From Actinomycetota bacterium (GTDB lineage: Bacteria; Actinomycetota; Actinomycetes; S36-B12; CAIYMF01), in the NCBI GenBank assembly GCA_026393115.1, contig JAPLAU010000018.1:62001-126000 (forward strand): a DNA stretch of 64,000 nucleotides, read 5' to 3'. Made by a program: the position numbers and the translations under genes. Shown here piece by piece: positions 15,919 through 24,448 of the stretch (positions are counted from its first letter, which is position 1; every line of letters starts with the position of its first letter). Below the pieces are notes generated by a model that saw only the letters and a program-made list of their open reading frames with translations, made no database searches and was not told the DNA's origin.

Positions 15919-16266
15919 ATGGCTGATTTCACCGCGTTTGTGCAGGCGCCCTCGTATAGCCCGCCCCTGCACCACAATGTTGACGCCTTTCGACTGCAGG
16001 GTGGAGAGGTCAGCGCCACCGACAGCCATTGGGTGGGGCTGTCGGTGTATCACGCTGGCGCATCGGTTGATGAGTCACCAGTGCGCGCCGAGTCGATCTA
16101 CGTGGTACTCGAGGGGCAACTCGTCGTCACGGTGGGTGCAGTCGAGTACGTGCTCGCTCGCCACGACTCACTTCACATGAACGAGGGTGAGATCAGGTCG
16201 GTCGAGAATCGCACCGACACCGACGCACTGCTTCTCGTATCGATCGCGAATCCTCGCGAGCAGTAA
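15919..16266 (+). CDS. Small cupin-domain protein
   Basis: 115 residues, three bases after the cyclase stop. Single cupin barrel: PVRAESIYVVLEGQLVVTVG and a second half with HDSLHMNEGEIRSVENRT. The typical first-motif histidines are only partly present, so metal binding is uncertain. In catabolic operons such proteins serve as small isomerases, dioxygenase accessories or ligand sensors; no choice can be made here. Confidence 0.7.
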   Translation: MADFTAFVQAPSYSPPLHHNVDAFRLQGGEVSATDSHWVGLSVYHAGASVDESPVRAESIYVVLEGQLVVTVGAVEYVLARHDSLHMNEGEIRSVENRTDTDALLLVSIANPREQ

Positions 16267-16297
16267 TGGAAATCGTCATTTCGTCGGTCGGGCTGAC

Positions 16298-17062
16298 ATG
16301 AGCAACCCGACCGACGCACGATCTGGAATTCAAGTTCTCAACCGCACCGCCGACATTCTGCGCAGTTTGCAAGGACACCCGGGCGGTCTCACCCAGATCG
16401 AAATCGGCGAACGAGTCGACCTTCCCCGCTCAACGGTCAGCAGACTGCTCCTGGCACTCGAGCAACTTGACTACGTCACTGCGCTCGGGCCTCGAGGCCC
16501 ATACCGACTCGGACCCGAGATCATTGCGATGTCGCTGTCGGCTCGCCGCAGTGTGCTCGCAGAGCTTCGGCCCTACCTTGAGGCACTCTCACGCGAAGTC
16601 AACGAAACCGTCGACCTGTCGATTCTCGAAGAAGATCGCGCAGTATTTCTCGATCAGGTGGTCGCCGATCACCGACTGCGCGCCGTCAGCGCCGTGGGTC
16701 ACGCATTTCCACTGCACGCCTGTGCCAACGGCAAAGCCATGCTCGCGGCGATGGACCCGGTCGACCTTGACCGCGTGCTCGCGGGCACCCTTGAGCGGTT
16801 CACACCCCACACCCTCACCTCGGTGCGCGCATTACGTACTGAAATCGCCACAGTCAAGAACACGGGAGTCGCCTACGACCGCGAGGAGCAGTCAGACGGC
16901 ATCTGCGCCGTGGGTGCCCTGCTCACCTCGGTGCACGGGGAAACGGTGGCTGTCAGCATTCCTGTGCCGACCCCACGCTTTGAGGGTCGTGAGCAAGAAC
17001 TCGCCGCTGCCGTGCTCCGTTGCGTGGAGTCGGTGCGCGAGCCGACCAACTCAGTGAACTAA
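16298..17062 (+). CDS. IclR-family transcriptional regulator
   Basis: 254 residues from ATG at 16298, chosen because homology to IclR proteins begins at GIQVLNRTADILRSL; the frame also stays open upstream. Winged HTH: LTQIEIGERVDLPRSTVSRLLLALEQLDYV, then the effector domain with HAFPLHACANGKAMLAAM and EEQSDGICAVGALL. It ends the SDR-dehydrogenase-cyclase-cupin operon, so it likely responds to that pathway's substrate. It is the best local candidate to bind the twin operators at 7383 and 13256. It is only distantly similar to the IclR gene at 516. Confidence 0.88.
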   Translation: MSNPTDARSGIQVLNRTADILRSLQGHPGGLTQIEIGERVDLPRSTVSRLLLALEQLDYVTALGPRGPYRLGPEIIAMSLSARRSVLAELRPYLEALSREVNETVDLSILEEDRAVFLDQVVADHRLRAVSAVGHAFPLHACANGKAMLAAMDPVDLDRVLAGTLERFTPHTLTSVRALRTEIATVKNTGVAYDREEQSDGICAVGALLTSVHGETVAVSIPVPTPRFEGREQELAAAVLRCVESVREPTNSVN

Positions 17063-17167
17063 GGAGAGACACACCCGCTCCGGGGCGGAGTACGACGGTC
17101 TTGGGCCATGCATCGCGCTGCTCCGACTAGCCTGCCGCCGGAACCCGCATTGGGCAGTATTCGGTGC

Positions 17168-18310
17168 ATGAAAGCGAGTGGCTCACGCCTGACCCGCGTG
17201 ATGGCCGCTGCCTCGCTGTTCGCCGTCATCGAGTATGCCTACTGGGCCGGCGTATTGATCTACGCGTATGACGAAGGTGGACCCGGACTCGCTGGAATCG
17301 TCCTGCTGCTTCAACTGCTGCCAGCAGCCATTCTCGCAACGATCGCCGTTTCCGTGGCTCGGCCGCTGCATTTCGCGGCTCTTCCACAACTCGCGCCAAC
17401 ACCCAAGCGTGGCCTTCGCAACCGATGTTTTCGGTGGCGCCGAATCGACATCCGGCGTGATGATCGGTGCCGCGGGCATCGGAGTACTCATCGGCTCCAT
17501 CGCAGCCGCTGGGCTCGCCATGCGGGCGAAACTCGCACTACCCGTGGTGGTCAGCCTCGGTGCAGCAGGACTACCGCTGCTTGTGATGGCCGCTGTTGGC
17601 CGCTTGCCGGTCGCCGTAGCGTTGCTCACTCTGTGCGGCATCGGAATCGCGGTCTCGTCGGTTGCCGCCCGCACGTTGCTGCAACGCACCACCGACGCCG
17701 GCCTACTCACCCGAGTATTCGCCGTTCAAGAAGCCGTGCTGCTCCTCGGCCTCTCACTCGGTGCCCTCATTGGCCCTGCACTCATCACGTGGGTGGGTGC
17801 TGCGTACTCCTACCTGCCAGTGGGGCTCGCACTCATCGTCACCGCGTTGCCACGTTGCCCGCTATTCGTCGCCTCGATCTTCGTGCCGTCTTCCGACCCG
17901 ATGTCGTGGCCGTGTTGCGCCGCGTCGACTTCCTCGTCGCACTCCCCCCACCGGCCGTTGATCGGCTCTCGCAATCGGCAGACTGGCTCGAGATAGCCAC
18001 CGGAACCGCGGTGATTACGCAGGGCGACGTCGGGGATGCCTACTACGTTGTTGAGAGCGGTCGCCTGTCGGTCACGGTCGCCGGCGTCGTGCGTAATCAC
18101 ACTCTCGTCGCCGGCGAAGGCTTCGGCGAGATCGCTCTGCTGCACGATGTACCGCGCACCGCGACTATCAAGTCGATCGAGCCATGCCGGCTACTGCGCA
18201 TCGAACGCGACGACTTCCTCACCGCTGTTACGGGCAATCCTGACGGACATCTCATCGCCCACGAAGTGGCCACTGCGCATCTGACGCGGGATGCTGACAA
18301 CGCGCGCTAA
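17168..18310 (+). pseudogene. Eroded MFS transporter with C-terminal cyclic-nucleotide-binding domain
   Basis: Remnants lie in two frames. Frame of 17168: two membrane segments ending AILATIAVSVA, then directly RPLHFAALPQLAPTPK, which in relatives lies between helices 4 and 5, so helices 3-4 are missing. Around 17390 the homology moves to another frame (FATDVFGGAESTSG, then helices 7-12 through YLPVGLALIVTALP). Near 17850-17865 it returns to the first frame, giving LPAIRRLD and a good cNMP-binding domain (ITQGDVGDAYYVVESGRLSV, GEGFGEIALLHDVPRTATI). At least two internal deletions and two frame changes make a working transporter unlikely. MFS-cNMP fusions are known in actinobacteria. A sequencing error could explain one shift, not the lost helices. 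Confidence 0.8.
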
Positions 18311-18340
18311 AACTGCGCGATCGTGGTAACAATTCTCCTC

Positions 18341-19105
18341 ATGGACGACAGCGCACTCTCCCCCACGACAGCCACCGACGGCGAGCCCGACAACGTTTTC
18401 GACATGGTTGAAGACGTCGTCGACGTGGTGCTCGCTGACGACCTCGGACCCACCGAACCGGAGGATCGCTGGGAGCGCCGGCAGCGCATTCTCGACTCAT
18501 GGACGGCGATCATCTTGGCTCTGGCCGCGGTGGCTACCGCGTGGGCCACCTTCCAGGCTGGGGAGTGGGCCGGTTCACAATCGGATGCGCAATCGGCGTC
18601 GGCCATTGAACGCAGTGACGCCAATCGTGCCGCTAGCGACGCCACCTCCGAGGAGATCGTCAACTCGCAGATGTGGCTCAGTTGGCTTCAGGCCCAAGCC
18701 AATGGTCAAAAAGACCGCGCCTTCTTCTTCCGCACTCGGTTTTCCCCCGAACTAGCAGCTGCGCAGAAGGAATGGCTCGGCTCGGTGCCCGTCGACGCCC
18801 AAGGCAATCCCGCGAAGGTGCCCGCAGGAACGCCCCTTGACCTCCCGACCTACATCGTCCCCTCGAGGATCAATGCCGACGCGCTGTCAGCCCAAGCGGA
18901 GGCGAGTTTGGCTGAGGCCGACCGGGCCTCGTCGAATGCGAGTCGCTTCGTGCAACTCGCGGTGCTGCTGGCACTCGTACTCTTCATCGCGAGCGTCGCC
19001 ACCAAGTTTGGGGCACCGAAGACACAGGTAATCCTGATCATCTTGTCGCTGCTGCTGCTCATCTTCTGCCTCGTGCGAATGCTGCTACTTCCTCAATTGC
19101 TGTAG
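18341..19105 (+). CDS. Predicted membrane protein of unknown function
   Basis: 254 residues from ATG at 18341; a GTG at 18323 would add six. An acidic N-terminus is followed by one membrane helix (AIILALAAVATAWATFQAG), a soluble segment of about 130 residues rich in Ala, Ser and Gln that could be helical, and two closing helices (VQLAVLLALVLFIASVA and ILIILSLLLLIFCLVRMLL). The layout resembles DUF4337-like membrane proteins, but this is a weak guess. It converges with the phosphoglycosyl transferase gene three bases away. Confidence 0.7.
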   Translation: MDDSALSPTTATDGEPDNVFDMVEDVVDVVLADDLGPTEPEDRWERRQRILDSWTAIILALAAVATAWATFQAGEWAGSQSDAQSASAIERSDANRAASDATSEEIVNSQMWLSWLQAQANGQKDRAFFFRTRFSPELAAAQKEWLGSVPVDAQGNPAKVPAGTPLDLPTYIVPSRINADALSAQAEASLAEADRASSNASRFVQLAVLLALVLFIASVATKFGAPKTQVILIILSLLLLIFCLVRMLLLPQLL

Positions 19106-19108
19106 GAA

Positions 19109-20569
19109 CTAGTACGCACCGCGGCCGGTGATGACCACGTAGACCGACTTGAGCATGATGACGACGTCGAGCGGAACCGACCAGCGGTCGACATACTCGA
19201 GATCGAGTCGCATGCGCTCTTCCCATGAAACGTTCTTGCGTCCCTTCACCTGCCACAGACCGGTCAGGCCCGGGCGGATGATGTGGCGACGGTGGTGCTC
19301 ATCGGTGAGTAACGGCAGCTCTTCATGCAACATCGGTCGCGGACCGACGAGCGACATCTGCCCGCTCAACACGTGGAACAACTGCGGCAGCTCATCAAGT
19401 GACCACCGTCGTAAGAAGCGCCCCGCGGGCGTGACGCGCGGGTCGGACCGGTAGCGCTCGGCAATGTAGAGGTCGGGGTCGCCAATGACGTCGTGCCGCT
19501 GTTCCGAAGCATTGACGACCATCGTGCGGAACTTCACGCAACGGAAGGTGCCGCCACGCTCGGCCACGCGGTGATGGCGATACAACACCGGTCCACGACT
19601 GGTGAACGCCACTAGCAGCGCCACGAACGCGAACACTGGCAGCAGCAAGATGATGATCGGAATCACAACGACAATGTCGAAGAAGCGCTTCATGAACCGC
19701 TTGGTTCCCGACAGCGTCGGTTCATCGAGTTGCAGCAGTTTGAGCCACGGCACGGGTCGCACGGCAAGACGCGGACCAGCCACATCTCCGAGGGCCGGGA
19801 CCACTAAGAGGTCAATCGGCGTGCCATCGAGTCGCCACGAAAGGCGACGAAGCAGGTCGCGCACCGATGTTGAGGCTTCACCCACCACGACAGCGTGAGC
19901 ATGTTCTTCGTGAATGCGCGTTGCCAACGTATCGAGCCACGCATCAACGTCGTCTCCGTCACGCGGCGGGGGAACGAATGAGGTGACGGTGTAGCCAAAT
20001 GATTGGTTCGCTAGTTGACTTTCAAGTTCATGTGCCGCAATGCCGTCGCCAATCACAATGCTGCGGTGTTGGAAATGGCCACGCAGCCGACGCTGACGCA
20101 GCACCACATGCAGCATCCAGCGACCACCGAGGAGCAGCAGCATGCCCAGACCGAAGGTCGCGATCGCGACCAGACGCGAGGTCTTCAGTTCAAAGAGGAA
20201 GACCAGCACGGCAACTAGGCCGGCGAGCCAGAGCGTGGCGATCACTACTCGTCGGAACTCCTCGGACCCTCCACCCACAATTCGGGTGTCGTACGCGCCC
20301 ACCAGCGCCAGGAGCAGGAGCCAGAGTCCTAGGACGCCCGCTCCGCGCAGGAGTATTCCGTCGAGAATTGAGCTGGGCGCCCACAGCGACGCCCCGAGGT
20401 GCACTACGAGGAGCGCCACCACCACCGCGATCGGATCGAGTACGAGGGCTGCCCATACGTACGGGGCCATGGGATCACGTGACGAAATGGGACGCGTCGA
20501 ACGCGCACCAGCCACCGCGGGCGCACTGGTGCGCGGGAGGGCGGCTGCCACAGGTCGTTCGAGCGTCAC
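19109..20569 (-). CDS. Polyprenyl-phosphate hexose-1-phosphate transferase (long, WbaP/WcaJ type)
   Basis: 486 residues from GTG at 20569 behind GAGG. Four N-terminal membrane helices, a CoA-binding-like middle domain (SIVIGDGIAAHELESQL), a fifth helix (FDIVVVIPIIILLLPVFAFV) and the catalytic bacterial sugar transferase domain: KFRTM, RRWSLDELPQL, MSLVGPRPM, PGLTGLWQV and a GRGAY C-terminus. It puts the first sugar phosphate on undecaprenyl phosphate at the inner membrane face and so starts an exopolysaccharide or glycan. A shorter paralog is at 44947. Confidence 0.92.
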   Translation of the reverse strand: MTLERPVAAALPRTSAPAVAGARSTRPISSRDPMAPYVWAALVLDPIAVVVALLVVHLGASLWAPSSILDGILLRGAGVLGLWLLLLALVGAYDTRIVGGGSEEFRRVVIATLWLAGLVAVLVFLFELKTSRLVAIATFGLGMLLLLGGRWMLHVVLRQRRLRGHFQHRSIVIGDGIAAHELESQLANQSFGYTVTSFVPPPRDGDDVDAWLDTLATRIHEEHAHAVVVGEASTSVRDLLRRLSWRLDGTPIDLLVVPALGDVAGPRLAVRPVPWLKLLQLDEPTLSGTKRFMKRFFDIVVVIPIIILLLPVFAFVALLVAFTSRGPVLYRHHRVAERGGTFRCVKFRTMVVNASEQRHDVIGDPDLYIAERYRSDPRVTPAGRFLRRWSLDELPQLFHVLSGQMSLVGPRPMLHEELPLLTDEHHRRHIIRPGLTGLWQVKGRKNVSWEERMRLDLEYVDRWSVPLDVVIMLKSVYVVITGRGAY

Positions 20570-20612
20570 GTGTCCTCACTTCTGGAGACAGGAAAATCAC
20601 CCTACGACCGTC

Positions 20613-21716
20613 TTATCGGCGGGCCAAGTCACCCAAATGAGTGCTGAGAGCCTCATATTTATCGACGACCTCGTCCCAGCGGTAGTGCTGCGCAACCCAT
20701 TCCTGCCCCAGATGGCCCCTCACCCGTGCCGCCGCGGGGTCACTCTCCGCAGCCGCCAGATGGGGGGCAAGATCACCCGCTTGGGTGATGAACTCAGCTC
20801 CCCTTCCGGCCACTTCTCGGTTGAAAGGATTGTCGTCTGCCACCACCGGCGCCGCCGCACCCATGGCCCGCAGCAGAGAAGGATTCGTGCCTCCCACCGA
20901 GTGTCCATGCAGGTATGTCAGGCAGCCCGCGTACAGCTGGTCGAGCAACACCTGATCCCAGACAGCACCCAGGAAGCGCACACGAGGGTCGTCGCCCGCC
21001 GCCGCGCGGACGCTTTGGGTATAGGCCTCGGCGTAAGGTGCGGCACCCACAACGACGAGCGGCGCCGTGGCCGCACTCGCGACATAACCCTGCACCAGCT
21101 CTCGCACCTGGTTTTCCGGCTCAAACCGAGCCACGATCAGGTGGTACCCGGCAGCCTGCAAACCCGCAGCCGCGAGCAGATCGTCACCCGGATGCGCTAT
21201 CGGTGCGCCGTACGGGATGTAGTGCGCTTCACGGCCGTAGGCGGCCAACACGTGGGCCTGCATCACTCGCGAGTCGGCGATGATCGCGTCGGTTCGCAGC
21301 ACACTGGCTCGCTCTGCCCACTGGTAGTACTTTGCGCCCATACCTTCCCACTTGGCTCGCTTGGACTCGAAGCCGTCGATGTTCACAGCCGTGGGAACAC
21401 CTCCGCGCCGAAGTCCACTCACGAAGGGCGCGTTGGCAGCGTTGAAGACAAAGGCCATATCGGGTTTGGCCTTGAGCACCGCGTGCGTGGCGCTCAGCGC
21501 ACCGTGCGTCAAAGTCTCAGTCGAACGCAGCCGCAACGCCGGAAGATTGACCAACTGCATTCCGCGGTACTCGGTGATCGTCTGCCCTTCGTTACGGCAA
21601 TAGACAATGACCTCATGCCCGCGTTCGGCCAATCGCCAGCCGATTTCTTCAACGGCTGACTCGAACCCTCCATAACGAGCGGGCACACCTCGCGTTCCGA
21701 CCATGGCGACCCGCAC
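20613..21716 (-). CDS. Glycosyltransferase family 4 with DUF1972 N-terminus (rhamnosyltransferase-like)
   Basis: 367 residues from GTG at 21716, since homology begins at VRVAMVGTRGVPARYGGFE; a longer frame would overlap the divergent gene. DUF1972 occupies about the first 180 residues (SAVEEIGWRLAERGHEVIVYCR, AVNIDGFESKRAKWEG), followed by a GT4 nucleotide-sugar domain with LIVARFEPENQV and HSVGGTNPSLLRAMG. GT4 enzymes of this sort extend polysaccharide repeat units in the cytoplasm; rhamnose transfer is inferred from family names only. It lies 43 bases upstream of the phosphoglycosyl transferase gene in the same direction. Confidence 0.88.
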   Translation of the reverse strand: MRVAMVGTRGVPARYGGFESAVEEIGWRLAERGHEVIVYCRNEGQTITEYRGMQLVNLPALRLRSTETLTHGALSATHAVLKAKPDMAFVFNAANAPFVSGLRRGGVPTAVNIDGFESKRAKWEGMGAKYYQWAERASVLRTDAIIADSRVMQAHVLAAYGREAHYIPYGAPIAHPGDDLLAAAGLQAAGYHLIVARFEPENQVRELVQGYVASAATAPLVVVGAAPYAEAYTQSVRAAAGDDPRVRFLGAVWDQVLLDQLYAGCLTYLHGHSVGGTNPSLLRAMGAAAPVVADDNPFNREVAGRGAEFITQAGDLAPHLAAAESDPAAARVRGHLGQEWVAQHYRWDEVVDKYEALSTHLGDLARR

Positions 21717-21746
21717 GCCACTAGAGTAGCGACCGGGAGGAGCGCG

Positions 21747-22646
21747 TTGACCACACACCGTATTGCCGTGCTGATGAACTGCCAGGCACCACTCTGGGCT
21801 GACTCACTTCAGGCACTCGTGAGCGATGTCGATATCGCGTGCGCTTTCCATGTGGGAGTCACCGTCGATCTCGCAGGTTCCGTGGCCGCGGCCAGCGCCG
21901 CCGGCTGCGACACCCTCATCGTTGTCAACGAACTCGTGACTGAGGTTGCCGACGAATGCGCCCGGGTCGGATACGCGCCGGAGACAGTGGTGGCCGTTCC
22001 CGGTCTATATTTCGCTGGCTTCCATCCCGACTTGGGCTACGGCTTTGACGGTGATGAGCGCGTACGCAGTCCATGGGGAACCGACTGGGTTCCGCGCATC
22101 GCGATCGGCGCTTACAGTCTGGGCCTCACCCTCGAGCAAACGCTGGCGATGTATTCAACGCCGTGCTTCGATGCACTGGGCTATCTCGATCGCTGGAACC
22201 CGTCGTCAGAAGCCCTGCGCGTTCGGTTCGACGAGACCGGCTTCGATTTCACGCAGTGGATGCGCGCCACCAAGCGCACCGGCGTCTTCATGCATGGTTT
22301 GAACCACCCTCGATCGATGGCGGTAGCGGCCCTCGCCGAACAGGTGTGTCGCGATCGGCTCGGGCTGAAGCCTCGACCGGCGCATACCGTTGAAGGTCTT
22401 CTCTACGACGCGCTCGCCACGTCGGTGATCTGGCCGGTACATGAGCCCGTGGCCGCGCGCCTAGGAGTTCCCGCAGTAGAGGTCGTGAAGATCAACGGAC
22501 GCTTCATTCCCTGGACCGAGTTTGTCGCTGGCTGCTACACCGACTGGTCCGAACGCGGCGTCAGCACCGACGCCTCGGTACTTCCCTCGCTGTCGCAGCA
22601 TGAGTTGAACACTCTCGTCTCGTTCGCGGGGGCGATGTCGCTATGA
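21747..22646 (+). CDS. WcbI-like polysaccharide biosynthesis protein (putative acyltransferase)
   Basis: 299 residues starting at TTG (21747), decided by GGGAGG at 21735-21740. Near the start it has NCQAPLW (11-17), the NCQ motif of the WcbI family, and FMHGLNHPRSM, which matches the family's late His-Pro motif. WcbI-type proteins act in capsule synthesis and are thought to be acetyltransferases with an SGNH-related fold. The stop overlaps the GSCFA gene by ATGA, and both lie in a polysaccharide region, so they probably modify the same glycan. Confidence 0.72.
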   Translation: MTTHRIAVLMNCQAPLWADSLQALVSDVDIACAFHVGVTVDLAGSVAAASAAGCDTLIVVNELVTEVADECARVGYAPETVVAVPGLYFAGFHPDLGYGFDGDERVRSPWGTDWVPRIAIGAYSLGLTLEQTLAMYSTPCFDALGYLDRWNPSSEALRVRFDETGFDFTQWMRATKRTGVFMHGLNHPRSMAVAALAEQVCRDRLGLKPRPAHTVEGLLYDALATSVIWPVHEPVAARLGVPAVEVVKINGRFIPWTEFVAGCYTDWSERGVSTDASVLPSLSQHELNTLVSFAGAMSL

Positions 22647-23689
22647 GTCATCCCTACCGTGGGCTTCCGGCAGAACGCTTTTGGAACTCCGGCGTCGCCG
22701 ATGCGGCACCAGGCCTGTTCGATCCCGTGGGTGAGGTCAGTTTCACCATCGAGCGCGACGACCGTATCGCCACGCTGGGCTCATGCTTCGCCCAGCACGT
22801 GGCGGCCAGTATTCGCGCTAGTGGCTACCGCTACTTGGTGACAGAGACTGCGCCCGAGGGAAGTTCGGCTGAGAAGAAGGAAAGCTACGGCCTGTTCTCT
22901 GCGCGCTACGGCAATGTCTACACCGTCGCCCAAGCAGCACAGTTACTCGAGCGCACCTTCGACGAAGTCACCTTCGACGATGCGGCCTGGCAACGCGACG
23001 ATCGCTGGTACGACGCGTTCCGACCCACCGCTGAACCGGGCGGTTTTGGCAGTCTCGCCGAACTCGAGGCCGATCGTGCGGTGCACCTCGCCGCAGTACG
23101 CGACCTGTTCACCACTGCCGATGTCGTGGTGTTCACTCTCGGGCTGACCGAGGGATGGCGCAGTCGCGCAACCGATGCTGTCTTTCCCATCGCGCCTGGA
23201 GTGGTGGCGTCGCGGTTCGACGAGACCGAACACGAGTTCATCAATTACGACTACCCGCAGGTTCGTGCCGATCTCGATCGATTCATCGCACGCCTGCGCG
23301 AAGTGAATCCGGGTGTGCGCGTGATTCTCACCGTCAGCCCTGTACCTCTGAGCGCCACTTTCGAGAACCGCAACGTCTGGGTTTCAACCACCTACAGCAA
23401 GGCAGTGCTGGTCGCCGTCGCTCAAGACGCCGCACGAGCGCACGAGCTTGTCGATTACTTCCCCTCATTCGAAGTCATCACGAGCCCACTCAATGCCGGC
23501 ACCTACTACGACGACGACCTACGCAGTGTTCGTCCCATCGGTGTGCAACACGTGATGCGCCTCTTTGGCGCTCACTATCTTGACCCGAGCACACTCACAC
23601 ATGCGACCGACGACTCGCTCGTCGCCCAATACGTCGAAGCCGGACGAGTTATTTGCGACGACGAACTTCTCGACCCGAACGCGAAGTAG
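22643..23689 (+). CDS. GSCFA-domain protein (SGNH hydrolase-like)
   Basis: 348 residues. The defining GSCFA is at 46-50 after RIATLGSCFAQHVA, followed by YGLFSARYGNVYTV, a VVVFTLGLTEGW strand-turn and VRVILTVSPVPLSATF, all typical of the GSCFA family, which is related to SGNH esterases. These proteins are often found with glycan loci and probably remove or add acyl groups; direct evidence is poor. Ser47 could serve as nucleophile. It is coupled to the WcbI-like gene. Confidence 0.82.
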   Translation: MSHPYRGLPAERFWNSGVADAAPGLFDPVGEVSFTIERDDRIATLGSCFAQHVAASIRASGYRYLVTETAPEGSSAEKKESYGLFSARYGNVYTVAQAAQLLERTFDEVTFDDAAWQRDDRWYDAFRPTAEPGGFGSLAELEADRAVHLAAVRDLFTTADVVVFTLGLTEGWRSRATDAVFPIAPGVVASRFDETEHEFINYDYPQVRADLDRFIARLREVNPGVRVILTVSPVPLSATFENRNVWVSTTYSKAVLVAVAQDAARAHELVDYFPSFEVITSPLNAGTYYDDDLRSVRPIGVQHVMRLFGAHYLDPSTLTHATDDSLVAQYVEAGRVICDDELLDPNAK

Positions 23690-24409
23690 TCAGTTCGCAA
23701 TCAGTTCGGCGATCAGGTCGGCCGTGCCTACTGGATCAGCGAGCATGAGGTCGTGGCCAGTCGCGATCTGACGCATGGTCCACCCCGTATCGCGCGCGTG
23801 TGCGATCGACATCGCTAACGAGGGCAGCGGCGGGGAGGTGTGCTCGACGTACACCCGAGGAAGTGAGGCGAGGTCGGCCTCATCGAACACGACTGATTCG
23901 GTGGCGCACCGCAACGGAAAGTCGGTGAGTCGCGGGGCGACCACAGCCCGCAGGCTCGGATCCGTGACACCCCATTGGTCAAGGAAGGCGTCCGACGCTG
24001 GCACCCGCCAGCCATCACCCGCCGCCGCGGCCAGCGAACGGTAGCGCTGCGCCGTTTCCGGCGGTTCGACGTCAAGCAGGCACTGTCCGGAGTCAACGAG
24101 GAATCCACCGGCCGCGACCACCCGCTCCACGGAGCCCCCCAGACGCGTGGCCAACGGCCCGGCCAGAACTGCCGAGTATGAATGGAGCACCAACGTCACG
24201 CGATCGAATCCTTCAAACCACACAGCGTTGGTGATGTCCTCGACGTGAGTCGAAACACCGACATCGGGTGTGAGCAGGTGTCGGCGCTCACCCTGTCCGG
24301 TCAACGTTGGTGTGAGAACACGGTGCCCGTCAGATCGCAGTCGCTGGGCCACCTGCGCCCAGCACCATCCTCCGTGCATGGCGCCGTGAACGAGAACGAT
24401 GTCGGCCAC
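23690..24409 (-). CDS. Alpha/beta-hydrolase (EstC/hydroxynitrile-lyase-like)
   Basis: 239 residues, GTG start. DIVLVHGAMHGGWCWAQVA carries the oxyanion-hole HGAxHGGWCW motif of the plant-esterase/hydroxynitrile lyase group. The nucleophile elbow is LHSYS with Ser77, lacking the usual final glycine, and the catalytic His is in ATGHDLMLADP near the C-terminus. Likely a soluble esterase; the substrate is unknown. It converges with the GSCFA gene with no gap. Confidence 0.82.
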   Translation of the reverse strand: MADIVLVHGAMHGGWCWAQVAQRLRSDGHRVLTPTLTGQGERRHLLTPDVGVSTHVEDITNAVWFEGFDRVTLVLHSYSAVLAGPLATRLGGSVERVVAAGGFLVDSGQCLLDVEPPETAQRYRSLAAAAGDGWRVPASDAFLDQWGVTDPSLRAVVAPRLTDFPLRCATESVVFDEADLASLPRVYVEHTSPPLPSLAMSIAHARDTGWTMRQIATGHDLMLADPVGTADLIAELIAN

Positions 24410-24448
24410 AGTGAGTCTCCCTATCGACGCGCTCGTTCGTTGGTTTGC

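Noticed and set aside
20142-21659. 505-residue plus-strand open frame
   Set aside because: It is antisense to two well-supported glycosyltransferase genes and is rich in Arg/Ser/Thr with no family motif, as expected for a shadow frame in GC-rich DNA.
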